Shown: piece after piece, positions 25,531 to 33,084 of the stretch | Layout of the letters: every line of letters begins with the position of its first letter | Numbering within the stretch: position 1 is the stretch's first letter | Source: Bradyrhizobium sp. Gha | GTDB lineage: Bacteria > Pseudomonadota > Alphaproteobacteria > Rhizobiales > Xanthobacteraceae | Reading direction: 5' to 3' | DNA: 64,000 nucleotides | Assembly (NCBI RefSeq): GCF_900113735.1 | Contig: NZ_FOQM01000002.1 | Span: 62,001-126,000, forward strand | Translations under genes and position numbers: made by a program | The notes under the pieces: generated by a model | Databases searched by the model: none | Told to the model about the DNA's origin: nothing | The model's input: the letters and a program-made list of their open reading frames with translations, nothing else

Positions 25531-26415
25531 ATGACGATTGCGGTTTCGATCCTTCCCGAGCAGCAGCTCGCCGCCCTCAACGCCGCCTATCGCAAGGCGG
25601 TCGCACGCAAGCGCTTGCGGCTGGTGGCGGGCCTCGCCGTCTTCGTCGCCGCGCTGATCTTGGCCTCGATCGGCGCCGAGGTGAATTTGCGCACGTTCTT
25701 CAGCTATTTCGGCAATTTCGTCAGCTATTTTGACCGCATCCTTACCCTCGATGGCGGCCAGCGGGTCTGGACCAATCCTGGCGAGTGGTTCTGGGGCTGG
25801 CATAAATGGCTGAAGCTGCTCGGCGAGACGCTGCTGATCAGCTATGTCGGCACGCTGATCGGCGCCGTGTTCGCCTTCGCGCTGAATTTCTTTTCTGCTG
25901 ACAACACCTCGCCCGCGGCCTGGCTGCGCTTCACGGTGCGGCGCCTGCTCGAATTCGCGCGCACGGTGCCCGGCATCGTGTTCGCGTTGATCTTCGTCAT
26001 GGCCTTCGGCCTCGGTCCGGTCGCGGGTGTGCTGGCGATCGCGATCCACTCGACCGGCGCGCTCGGAAAACTGTTCTCGGAGATCGTCGAGAATGCGGAC
26101 ATGAAGCCGGTCGAGGGTATCCGCTCCACCGGCGCGAGCTGGATCTCCTGCATGCGCTTTGCGGTCCTGCCGCAGGTCTCGGCAGGCTATGCCAGCTACG
26201 CGCTGCTGCGCTTCGAGATCAACGTTCGCGAAGCTTCTGTCATGGGCTTCGTTGGCGCCGGCGGCATCGGGCAGGAGCTGATCGTCGCCATCCGAAAATT
26301 CTACTATTCCGACGTCAGCGCGATCCTCGTCACCATCATCGTCACGGTTTTCCTGATCGACATCACCACCGGCTGGGTGCGCGGCCGCCTGTTCGGCAAG
26401 GAGGCGCGAACGTGA
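25531..26415 (+). CDS. phnE: Phosphonate ABC transporter permease
   Basis: A 294-residue inner-membrane permease with about six helices and the BPD-type signature (VEGIRSTGASWISCMRFAVLPQVSAGYASY; the EAA loop contacting PhnC). The ATG at 25531 is preferred because an earlier in-frame start at 25459 would translate the terminator hairpin. Its stop overlaps the GTG of the second permease gene (GTGA), so the two are translationally coupled and probably form a heterodimeric channel. Confidence 0.9.
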   Translation: MTIAVSILPEQQLAALNAAYRKAVARKRLRLVAGLAVFVAALILASIGAEVNLRTFFSYFGNFVSYFDRILTLDGGQRVWTNPGEWFWGWHKWLKLLGETLLISYVGTLIGAVFAFALNFFSADNTSPAAWLRFTVRRLLEFARTVPGIVFALIFVMAFGLGPVAGVLAIAIHSTGALGKLFSEIVENADMKPVEGIRSTGASWISCMRFAVLPQVSAGYASYALLRFEINVREASVMGFVGAGGIGQELIVAIRKFYYSDVSAILVTIIVTVFLIDITTGWVRGRLFGKEART

Positions 26416-27260
26416 GCAAGCCGCATGACATCGATACCGCGGAGATGCGCTCGCGCTACCCCGATATCTTCGATCGTCCGGCGACGGCGCGCTTGGCGAC
26501 CCCGGCGATGGCCGTCGCCGCGCTCGCCATTTTTGTCTATGGCTTGGTCGATCTCGATTTCTCCCCGTCGCGGTTCATCGCGGGACTGAGCCAGCTCGGC
26601 TGGATCACCATGATGATGATCCCGCCCGATCCCGGCACGTCGCTGCCGCTTTATCTCAAGGCGCTGGGCGAGACGCTGTCGATCGCGCTGCTCGGCACCA
26701 CGCTGGCCGCATTGCTGGCGCTGCCTGTCAGCCTGTTCGCCGCGCGCAATATCGTGCCGTCGGTGTCCCTGCGCTTTCCGGTGCGGCGCTTCCTCGACTC
26801 GATCCGCGGCGTCGACACCCTGATCTGGGCGCTGGTCTGGATCAACGTCGTCGGGCTCGGCCCGTTCGCCGGCGTGCTCGCGATCGCGGTGTCGGATTTC
26901 GGCGCCTTCGGCAAGCTGTTCTCGGAGGCGATCGAAGGCGCCGACCAGAAGCAGGTCGAGGGCATCCATGCCTCCGGCGGCAGCGTGCTGCACGAGATCC
27001 GCTTCGGTCTGATGCCGCAGGTGCTGCCTGTCATCGCGGGCCAGGTGCTCTATTTCATCGAGTCCAACACGCGCTCGGCCACCATCATCGGCATCGTCGG
27101 CGCGGGCGGCATCGGCCTCCAGCTCGCCGAGCAGATCCGCGTGCTGGAATGGCAGAAAGTATCCTTCCTGATCCTGATGATCCTGGTCGCAGTCGCCGCG
27201 ATCGATTTCATCTCGGGCAAGCTGCGCTTTGCCATTATTGGGCGAAGGGCGGTGGCCTAG
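26412..27260 (+). CDS. phnE: Phosphonate ABC transporter permease, second copy
   Basis: A 282-residue permease paralogous to the preceding one, starting at a GTG that overlaps the previous stop. It has the EAA-type loop (VEGIHASGGSVLHEIRFGLMPQ) and the C-terminal pattern TIIGIVGAGGIGLQLAEQIR. Twin PhnE genes after phnCD are usual in rhizobia. It is the last gene of the uptake operon; no clear terminator is seen in the 140 bases after it. Confidence 0.9.
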   Translation: MSKPHDIDTAEMRSRYPDIFDRPATARLATPAMAVAALAIFVYGLVDLDFSPSRFIAGLSQLGWITMMMIPPDPGTSLPLYLKALGETLSIALLGTTLAALLALPVSLFAARNIVPSVSLRFPVRRFLDSIRGVDTLIWALVWINVVGLGPFAGVLAIAVSDFGAFGKLFSEAIEGADQKQVEGIHASGGSVLHEIRFGLMPQVLPVIAGQVLYFIESNTRSATIIGIVGAGGIGLQLAEQIRVLEWQKVSFLILMILVAVAAIDFISGKLRFAIIGRRAVA

Positions 27261-27403
27261 CCTTTGTTTCTTCCCTTCTGTCCTCAACTGCGGCGCGGTT
27301 GTTCGCAAGACTGGAGGACTTCAATGTCGCCGCAGCAGGCCGCCGCCATCGAGTAGCGGAACGCTCACGTTCGCGACATGTTCGGCAAGGCGCCGGACGG
27401 GGG

Positions 27404-27619
27404 CTACCGTGCCAACTCTGCCAACAATCGGTCCCGGTCCTGCAAGTGCAGCCGCTGGGTCTCCCGCATGGTGGCCAGGATCGCCAGGGCATCAGCCGTA
27501 TCGTGGCCGTCGCGGTCCAGCTCCGCGACCAAAGCCTCTTGCCTCGCAAGGTGATCCTCACCGAGGGCCACGTGTCGCTCGGCCATCGCAAGGTGCTGTT
27601 GCAGCATAGTGCGGTCCAT
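27404..27619 (-). CDS. Small helical protein of unknown function
   Basis: A 71-residue hydrophilic, probably all-alpha protein (MDRTMLQQHLAMAERHVALG...QDRDRLLAELAR) with heptad-like spacing. I recognise the type as a conserved hypothetical of Bradyrhizobium-group genomes, without known function. A FixK2/FNR-like box lies about 33-46 bases upstream of its start (27652-27665), close enough that an activated start point would fall near the ATG. It follows the 112-residue gene on the same strand by 64 bases. Confidence 0.55.
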   Translation of the reverse strand: MDRTMLQQHLAMAERHVALGEDHLARQEALVAELDRDGHDTADALAILATMRETQRLHLQDRDRLLAELAR

Positions 27620-27651
27620 GGCCGCTTGTACTGCGCGGCGGGAGCGGCCGG

Positions 27652-27665
27652 TTGATCTGGATCAG
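27652..27665. promoter_or_regulatory. FixK2/FNR-like box 1
   Basis: TTGATCTGGATCAG fits the FixK2/FNR pattern TTGA-N6-TCAA with one mismatch at the last base. It lies between two small minus-strand genes. The centre is about 40 bases from the ATG at 27619. Confidence 0.5.
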
Positions 27666-27683
27666 ACGCAAACCAACCGACCG

Positions 27684-28022
27684 TCAAAGGCCTCGCGAGT
27701 TGATCTTCGCGCGCAAGCGATGACAGAAATCCTCCAGCACCGTCTGAAGGTTTTCGCAGTTCACGAGCAGCCGCTCGGCCAACTCGCGATCCGCTGAGCC
27801 GAAAGCAAAGCCATCCCGAGCGGTTCTGACGTGGTGCACGTGGTCGCGACCATTTGCGGCTTTCCGTTCGGCAAATTCCAGATGCTCCAGATCATGGCTG
27901 AGCTTGTCCTCCTCCTCGATCAGCAGCTTGGTAACGTGCATTCGATGGTCAGGCGCTAGATCACTTCTGTTCAAAAGGCCGATGTAATGGTCGACGTTGG
28001 CCTTGGCGACAAACCGGTGCAT
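27684..28022 (-). CDS. Small hypothetical protein, 112 residues
   Basis: Hydrophilic protein starting MHRFVAKANVDHYIGLLNRS. The first third (NVDHYIGLLNRSDLAPDHRM...LLIEEEDKL) resembles short rhizobial proteins that interact in two helices. The C-terminal part (DRELAERLLVNCENLQTVLEDF) is a separate helical stretch. No signal peptide or membrane helix. Function unknown. The FixK2/FNR-like box at 28202-28215 is 180 bases upstream and a hairpin lies between. Coding is supported by the ordered composition rather than by any known domain. Confidence 0.5.
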   Translation of the reverse strand: MHRFVAKANVDHYIGLLNRSDLAPDHRMHVTKLLIEEEDKLSHDLEHLEFAERKAANGRDHVHHVRTARDGFAFGSADRELAERLLVNCENLQTVLEDFCHRLRAKINSRGL

Positions 28023-28126
28023 GGCAACCCCCGTCGGCCATCCTGTCTACGGGCCGATTATGCAACCGAGCCCAGTTAGCCGGAAAGATATTTCATGCGG
28101 TGATCGTCACGTCGGCGTGAAGACAA

Positions 28127-28154
28127 AAAGGCCGCCGTGGGGTCGGCGGCCTTT
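28127..28154 (-). terminator. Strong hairpin with U-run on the minus strand
   Basis: AAAGGCCGCC-GTGGGGTC-GGCGGCCTTT is a perfect 10-bp stem. On the minus strand it is followed by TTTTTGTCTTC as a U-run (five T overlapping the stem base), so it would end transcripts coming from the right. No accepted gene lies immediately upstream of it on that strand, so its transcript is unexplained. A second hairpin, GCACTC-N7-GAGTGC, lies near 28169-28187. Confidence 0.55.
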
Positions 28155-28201
28155 GTCGCAAATGGGGGGCACTCGGGGGCTGAGTGCAGAGGTTGCCAGT
28201 C

Positions 28202-28215
28202 TTGAGCAGGATCAA
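28202..28215. promoter_or_regulatory. FixK2/FNR-like box 2
   Basis: TTGAGCAGGATCAA matches TTGA-N6-TCAA fully. It lies upstream of the minus-strand 112-residue gene, with a hairpin terminator candidate in between. Confidence 0.5.
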
Positions 28216-28406
28216 AGCCGTTGTCTGCTCGGGGTCAAAATGCGAGGAGTCTCAGGTTGAGCAAATCCGGTCCGCTCTGCCGCGCTGCGCGGACCTCCGT
28301 CGGGCGCGGCCAACTTCGGAGATGGGCCCCAGGAACGGACATCGGCCGCAGCCAACAGCCACCTCCCGCGAAGGGGCCATGGTAGGCATCACGAGAAGCG
28401 CGATGT

Positions 28407-28526
28407 TCAATTCATCGCGCCTAAGGTTTCTACAACCACGCGATTGCTGACCCTGATTAGACCCAGGCTCGGATAGTCAAGGTCAATCGTCATCCAAAGA
28501 GCCGCCACAAGAACGGCCCCGTAAAC
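28407..28526 (-). pseudogene. Possible C-terminal remnant of a DUF4239-like membrane protein
   Basis: The last ~39 residues of a minus-strand frame (YGAVLVAALWMTIDLDYP, then SLGLIRVSNRVVVETLG) resemble the C-terminus of DUF4239/bestrophin-like membrane proteins: a final helix, an acidic-Pro motif and GLIRVS. The rest of such a protein (over 200 residues) is not found upstream. Likely a decayed fragment. The remaining sequence from 28216 to 28710 shows no convincing gene. Confidence 0.35.
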
Positions 28527-28710
28527 CGAATCGAGGACAGAGAATCGACGGCCGATCCGACCAACCGCCCGGAGGCATCCTCGGGCGGTGCCGGTTCGGC
28601 GCACAAAAAAGTGAAGCCGCCAGCCTTGGGGGGAGCTGACGGATCAACTTTGGGGGCTGCGTAGGTAGGGCAACGCACGTTTCACATACTCCGCGTCGCA
28701 GGGGAACTAG

Positions 28711-28724
28711 TTGATCAGGATCAA
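28711..28724. promoter_or_regulatory. FixK2/FNR-like box 3 (perfect)
   Basis: TTGATCAGGATCAA is a perfect palindromic FixK2/FNR site (TTGAT-N4-ATCAA). Its centre is about 76 bases upstream of the ATG at 28794. Activation at -41.5 would place the start point near 28759, leaving a 35-base leader, a textbook geometry. Confidence 0.65.
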
Positions 28725-28793
28725 AGGTGCGACAATCCATCCCGCCGAACCTGCGCGCATTCTCCGCTGTACGCGACTTTGCAGGAGAGCTGG

Positions 28794-28973
28794 ATGACGG
28801 ATTACACTGTCGAAGCGAGAAGGCATCGTGAGATGGCCGAAGAATGCCGGACAATGGCTGCGTGCCTCACTGACAAAGGTGTGTGCGGCGCGTACCAGAG
28901 GCTCGCACAGGATTACGACACGCTGGCGGAAAACGAGGAGCGGATCGCGCGGAACCTCAACCTCGAAAACTGA
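28794..28973 (+). CDS. Small hypothetical protein, 59 residues
   Basis: Short, highly charged helical protein (MTDYTVEARRHREMAEECR...YDTLAENEERIARNL) of a type I recognise as widespread in Bradyrhizobium, function unknown. Two Cys occur in the first half (EECRTMAACL) and one in GVCGAY. AGGAG (28783-28787) stands seven bases before the ATG. The perfect FixK2/FNR box upstream predicts microoxic or anaerobic induction. Confidence 0.65.
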   Translation: MTDYTVEARRHREMAEECRTMAACLTDKGVCGAYQRLAQDYDTLAENEERIARNLNLEN

Positions 28974-29084
28974 TCGCCCAGATGCATAATTGGACCTGAC
29001 AATAGTCTGTTGCTTTAGGTCAACGCGCCGAGCACCGCCAAGGCTCCCCCACTTCAGATCAGAGTTGAACTCGCGGAGAGAACG

Positions 29085-29141
29085 CCTCACCCGTCTCGCC
29101 GCCTTGCGGCGAGCCACCCTCTCACGAGGGGAGAGGGGATG
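29085..29141. repeat. Short palindromic repeat (family B, copy 1)
   Basis: Contains CTCACCCGTCTCGCCGCC, TTGCGGCGAG and CCCTCTC-N4-GAGGGGAGAGGGG-type complementary stretches. The same CACCCGTCTCGCCGC / GCGGCGAGACGGGTG pairing recurs at 36979-37128. It ends just before the phnF stop, so it may act as the phnF terminator region. Confidence 0.6.
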
Positions 29142-29144
29142 AGT

Positions 29145-29873
29145 CTAAGGCTCCACCACAAACTCCACCCGCTCGGCTGCAAACCGGGAGTGCTTGGTCA
29201 GCAGCGGCTTGCCGTCGAGATCGAGATCCGTCGCATCGACCACCAGGATCGGCCGCCCCAACGGCAGATCGAGCCGCGCGGCGTCGGTCGCGTCCACGAT
29301 GCCGGCCGTGATCCTCGTGGCGCCGCGGCGGTAGTCGCTGATACCGTAATGCTCGAGCATCTTCGTCATCGAGCGCGTGGCTGAGAACACCGTGCCGGCG
29401 CCGGGAAACCACTCTGCCGACAGCCAGGTGGTGGAGACGCAGATCGGCCTGCGATCGGCGAGGCGGATGGCTTCGATCCGGACCAGCGGCGCACCTGTCT
29501 TCAATCCGAGCTCCCGCGCGAGCTCTCGCGTTGCGACATCGTCTGACGCCTCGATCATCCTTCCATGCGGCTCGCGGCCGTCGGCGCCGACGATCTCCGA
29601 GAAGCGGGTGCGCGAGCGCAGGGGATAAGCGAGCTTCTGCGCCTCGACATAGGTTCCGCTGCCGCGCTCCGCGCGCACGATGCCGCGTTCGGCGAGCGCC
29701 GCCAGCGCGCGACGCACGGTGTGGCGGTTGACGCGATAGGTTTCGGCGATCTCCATCTCGCCTGGCAGCTTGTCGCCTATGGCAAAACGGCCGTCGGCGA
29801 TGCCGCGCTCGATGCCGTCGGCAACGAGGCGCCACAGCGCGACGCCTGAAGAGGCGGTGTCCTGCATGCTCAT
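29145..29873 (-). CDS. phnF: GntR/HutC-family regulator of phosphonate genes
   Basis: A 242-residue regulator. N-terminal winged helix (residues ~10-75: IERGIADGRFAIGDKLPGEM, YRVNRHTVRRALAALAERGI, ERGSGTYV) and a C-terminal UTRA effector domain (YPLRSRTRFSEIV...). Divergent from phnGHIJKLMN, the standard PhnF position. The ATG at 29873 is one of three close candidates (TTG 29885, ATG 29867); no clear ribosome site separates them. The perfect palindrome at 29938-29965 is its probable operator. Confidence 0.88.
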   Translation of the reverse strand: MSMQDTASSGVALWRLVADGIERGIADGRFAIGDKLPGEMEIAETYRVNRHTVRRALAALAERGIVRAERGSGTYVEAQKLAYPLRSRTRFSEIVGADGREPHGRMIEASDDVATRELARELGLKTGAPLVRIEAIRLADRRPICVSTTWLSAEWFPGAGTVFSATRSMTKMLEHYGISDYRRGATRITAGIVDATDAARLDLPLGRPILVVDATDLDLDGKPLLTKHSRFAAERVEFVVEP

Positions 29874-29906
29874 GTCGGCGATCAACCTAGCCCGAAAATC
29901 ACACGT

Positions 29907-29924
29907 TTGTCACGAAACGGTCAT
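29907..29924 (+). promoter_or_regulatory. Pho box between phnF and phnG
   Basis: TTGTCAC-GAAA-CGGTCAT is a 7+4+7 direct repeat close to the PhoB pattern CTGTCAT-N4-CTGTCAT. It lies between the divergent phnF and phnG starts, 13 bases before the PhnF palindrome, so activation and repression could meet at one promoter. Confidence 0.6.
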
Positions 29925-29937
29925 GGCGTTTCCGTAT

Positions 29938-29965
29938 CAAGTTGTCTATTATCATAGACAACTTG
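29938..29965. promoter_or_regulatory. 28-bp perfect palindrome, likely PhnF operator
   Basis: CAAGTTGTCTAT and its exact complement ATAGACAACTTG are separated by TATC. The core GTCTAT...ATAGAC agrees with the GTCTA/TAGAC half sites known for HutC-type GntR regulators, including PhnF. It ends 17 bases before the phnG start and would also cover the region needed by RNA polymerase. Confidence 0.75.
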
Positions 29966-29981
29966 AGTTCGACAAGAGTCG

Positions 29982-30446
29982 GTGGATTCGGTGACCCAGC
30001 ACAACACCCAGCAAGCCCAGCGCCAGGCCGCCATGGCCGTGCTGGCGCATGCGGAGGCGGGCGAGATCGCCGCTCGCCTCCGCACGATCTCCCTGCCCGG
30101 CCATCAGGATTTACGCGCGCCGGAGAGCGGCCTGGTGATGTTGCGCGGCCGGATCGGTGGCGATGGTGCGCCCTTCAATCTCGGCGAGGCGACGGTGTCG
30201 CGCGCCGCCGTGCGGCTTGCGAGCGGCGAGGTCGGCTTCGGCTATACGCTCGGGCGCGATGGCGAGAAGGCGCGGCTGATCGCGCTGTGCGACGCACTGG
30301 TGCAGTCGCGCGATTTTGGCGCGGCTGTCGAGCGCGACGTAATCGCGCCGTTGCGCGAGCAGCTTATGCTGAGGCGCAGCCGCGCGGCGGAAGAGACCGC
30401 GGCGACGAAGGTTGATTTCTACACCATGGTGCGCGGTGAGGGGTGA
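29982..30446 (+). CDS. phnG: C-P lyase complex subunit PhnG
   Basis: A 154-residue subunit of the carbon-phosphorus lyase core complex (PhnGHIJ), which attaches phosphonate to ribose 1-triphosphate and later releases phosphate. Family features: QAAMAVLAHAEAGEIAARL, PESGLVMLRGRIGGDGAPFNLGE (split region ~50-72), GEVGFGYTLGRD and KVDFYTMVRGEG at the end. The GTG at 29982 (or GTG 29991) is the start. First gene of the phnGHIJKLMN operon. Confidence 0.9.
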   Translation: MDSVTQHNTQQAQRQAAMAVLAHAEAGEIAARLRTISLPGHQDLRAPESGLVMLRGRIGGDGAPFNLGEATVSRAAVRLASGEVGFGYTLGRDGEKARLIALCDALVQSRDFGAAVERDVIAPLREQLMLRRSRAAEETAATKVDFYTMVRGEG

Positions 30447-30450
30447 GGCC

Positions 30451-31059
30451 ATGACCACGATTGCGGAACTGCCGCCGGGGTTCGCCGACAAGGTTTTGTC
30501 GGCGCAATCGACCTTTCGCTCGGTCATGGATGCGATGGCGCGGCCGGGCTCGGTCCAGCGCATCCTGCCGATGGCCGGAACACCTGAAACGATGATGCGT
30601 GGCACCGCCGCGATCGCGCTGACGCTGTTCGATCATGACACGCCGCTCTGGCTCGATGCTCGGATGGCGGAAAGCCCCGGCGTCTTGAAATGGCTCAAGT
30701 TCCACAGCGGTGCGCCGGTGGTGCAGGATTCCTCGATCGCGGCGTTCGCTCTGATCAGTGACGGCGCTGCGTTGCCGCCGTTCGAGCGCTTCGCGCTCGG
30801 CACCAACGAATATCCCGACCGTTCGACCACGGTGATCATCCAGGTCGAGAGCCTGGACCGAGGACCGGGCTTCGAGCTGCGTGGCCCCGGCATTGACGGT
30901 GCCGCGACGCTTCAGGCCTCGATCAAGCCCGTCGACCTGTTCGAACGTCTTCGTTGCAACGAAACCCTGTTTCCACGTGGCATCGACGTGGTTCTGGTCG
31001 CCGATGATGCCGTGGCTGCGATCCCGCGCACCACGCGAGTCCTGGGCAAGGGAGGCTAG
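30451..31059 (+). CDS. phnH: C-P lyase complex subunit PhnH
   Basis: A 202-residue core-complex subunit with a PLP-transferase-like fold but no cofactor. Typical N-terminus LPPGFADKVLSAQSTFRSVM with MARPGSVQRI, then GTAAIALTLFDHDTPLWL and the C-terminal FPRGIDVVLVADD. The ATG at 30451 follows TGAGG and lies four bases after phnG. The frame also opens from 30412, which would overlap phnG. Confidence 0.9.
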   Translation: MTTIAELPPGFADKVLSAQSTFRSVMDAMARPGSVQRILPMAGTPETMMRGTAAIALTLFDHDTPLWLDARMAESPGVLKWLKFHSGAPVVQDSSIAAFALISDGAALPPFERFALGTNEYPDRSTTVIIQVESLDRGPGFELRGPGIDGAATLQASIKPVDLFERLRCNETLFPRGIDVVLVADDAVAAIPRTTRVLGKGG

Positions 31060-31063
31060 AGGC

Positions 31064-32179
31064 ATGTATGTCGCAGTCAAAGGCGGCGAACGCGCCATCG
31101 AGAACGCCCATCGCCTGCTCGCCAACGCCAGGCGCGGCGATCAAAGCGTTGCGGAAGTCACGCTCGACCAGATCTCTGAGCAGCTTGGGCTCGCCGTCGA
31201 TCGCGTCATGAGCGAGGGTTCGCTCTATGACCGCGAGCTCGCAGCGCTCGCGATCAAGCAGGCCCGTGGCGACCTGATCGAGGCGATCTTCCTGGTTCGC
31301 GCCTTCCGCGCCACCTTGCCGCGGTTCGGCGCCAGCGAGCCGGTCGACACCGGCGCGATGCGGGTGCAGCGGCGGGTGTCATCGACCTTCAAGGACATTC
31401 CCGGCGGTCAGATCCTCGGCCCAACCTTCGACTATACGCACCGCCTGCTCGATCCCTCGCTCGCCGAAGGCTTCGTGCCGCAAGCGCCGGCCTTGGCCGA
31501 AGCCTCGACGGCGCCGACGCCCCGCGTGACCGACATTCTCGGCCGTGACGGGCTGATCGAGACTTCGCCGCAGGCCGAAGACGGCGCCAGCGTCGGTGAT
31601 CTCACCCGCGAACCGCTGAACTTTCCGGCGGACCGCGATCTGCGCCTGCAAAATCTCGCGCGTGGGGACGAAGGCTTTTTGCTGGCGATGGGCTACTCCA
31701 CCCAGCGCGGCTATGGCCGCAACCATCCCTTTGCCGGCGAGATCCGCTTCGGCGAGGTCGAGGTCGAATTTGCAGCAGAGGACGTCGGCTTCGCCGTGCC
31801 GCTCGGTTCGATCGAGCTGACCGAGTGCCAGATGGTCAACCAGTTCAAGGGCTCGGCGAGCGAAGCGCCGTGCTTCACCCGCGGCTATGGCCTGGCCTTC
31901 GGCCAGAGCGAGCGCAAGACCATGTCGATGGCGCTGGTCGACCGCGCGCTGCGCGCCCACGAACTCGGCGAGGAGGTCGGAGCTCCGGCGCAAGATGAAG
32001 AATTCATCATGTCGCATTCGGACAACGTCCAGGCGACCGGTTTCGTCGAGCATCTGAAGCTGCCGCATTATGTCGACTTCCAATCCGAGCTCGGCCTGCT
32101 GCGCAAGCTGCGCAAGGAATTCGCCGAAGCTTCTGCCGGGGCCAATGCGTCCGATGCCATGAAGGAGGCCGCGGAATGA
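31064..32179 (+). CDS. phnI: C-P lyase complex subunit PhnI
   Basis: A 371-residue subunit that acts as the nucleosidase replacing adenine of ATP with the phosphonate. It starts MYVAVKGGERAIENAHRLL, the family N-terminus, and carries VSSTFKDIPGGQILGPTFDYTHRLLDPSL and a C-terminal LPHYVDFQSELGLLRKLR. It begins four bases after phnH and its stop overlaps the phnJ ATG (ATGA), so the complex subunits are translationally coupled. Confidence 0.93.
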   Translation: MYVAVKGGERAIENAHRLLANARRGDQSVAEVTLDQISEQLGLAVDRVMSEGSLYDRELAALAIKQARGDLIEAIFLVRAFRATLPRFGASEPVDTGAMRVQRRVSSTFKDIPGGQILGPTFDYTHRLLDPSLAEGFVPQAPALAEASTAPTPRVTDILGRDGLIETSPQAEDGASVGDLTREPLNFPADRDLRLQNLARGDEGFLLAMGYSTQRGYGRNHPFAGEIRFGEVEVEFAAEDVGFAVPLGSIELTECQMVNQFKGSASEAPCFTRGYGLAFGQSERKTMSMALVDRALRAHELGEEVGAPAQDEEFIMSHSDNVQATGFVEHLKLPHYVDFQSELGLLRKLRKEFAEASAGANASDAMKEAAE

Positions 32180-33084
32180 ACGCGCCCGCCTATAACTTCG
32201 CCTATCTCGACGAGCAGACCAAGCGGATGATCCGCCGTGCGATCCTCAAGGCGATCGCGATTCCCGGCTATCAGGTGCCGTTCGCCAGCCGCGAAATGCC
32301 GATGCCCTATGGCTGGGGCACCGGCGGCGTGCAGGTAACGGCCGCGATCCTGGGGCCGCAGGACGTGCTGAAGGTGATCGACCAGGGCTCGGACGACACC
32401 ACCAACGCGATCTCGATCCGCAAATTTTTCGCCAAGACCGCGGGCGTGGCGACGACGACTTCGACTGAAGAGGCAACCGTGATCCAGACGCGCCATCGCA
32501 TCCCCGAGGCGTCGCTGCATGCGAACCAGGTTCTGGTCTACCAGGTGCCGATCCCGGAGCCCTTGCGCTTCCTCGAGCCGCGCGAGACCGAAACGCGGCG
32601 CATGCATGCACTCGCCGAATACGGCCTGATGCATGTGAAGCTCTACGAGGACATCGCCCGCTTCGGTCACATCGCGACCGCCTACGCCTACCCGGTGAAA
32701 GTGAATGCGCGCTACGTGATGGACCCGTCGCCGACGCCGAAGTTCGACAATCCCAAGATGGACAATTGCCCGGCGTTGCAATTGTTCGGCGCCGGTCGCG
32801 AGAAGCGCATCTACGCGATCCCGCCCCATACAAAGGTGGTTTCGCTCGATTTCGAGGACCATCCGTTCGAGCCCTATCGCTTCAACGCGCCCTGTGCGCT
32901 GTGTGGCGCGGAAAATTCCTACCTCGACGAGATCGTCACCGACGACAAGGGCAGCCGCATGTTCGTCTGCTCGGACACCGACTATTGCGAGGGCCGGCAG
33001 GCCGCCGGCCATCACGGTGCCCTGAGCGCTGCGCCCTACAAGGACAAGGCGCAGGGGAAAGCACGAGAGAAAGCAAATGGCTGA
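32176..33084 (+). CDS. phnJ: C-P lyase, radical SAM subunit
   Basis: The 302-residue catalytic subunit, which cleaves the C-P bond of 5-phosphoribosyl-1-phosphonate by radical SAM chemistry. Cys at 240, 243, 265 and 271 match the four conserved cysteines of E. coli PhnJ (241, 244, 266, 272), including the Fe-S ligands and the thiyl-radical Cys. Other family marks are MPYGWGTGGVQVT and YAIPPHTKVVSLDFEDHPFE. A Lys-rich C-terminal tail (YKDKAQGKAREK) is extra. Overlaps phnK by 8 bases. Confidence 0.95.
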   Translation: MNAPAYNFAYLDEQTKRMIRRAILKAIAIPGYQVPFASREMPMPYGWGTGGVQVTAAILGPQDVLKVIDQGSDDTTNAISIRKFFAKTAGVATTTSTEEATVIQTRHRIPEASLHANQVLVYQVPIPEPLRFLEPRETETRRMHALAEYGLMHVKLYEDIARFGHIATAYAYPVKVNARYVMDPSPTPKFDNPKMDNCPALQLFGAGREKRIYAIPPHTKVVSLDFEDHPFEPYRFNAPCALCGAENSYLDEIVTDDKGSRMFVCSDTDYCEGRQAAGHHGALSAAPYKDKAQGKAREKANG

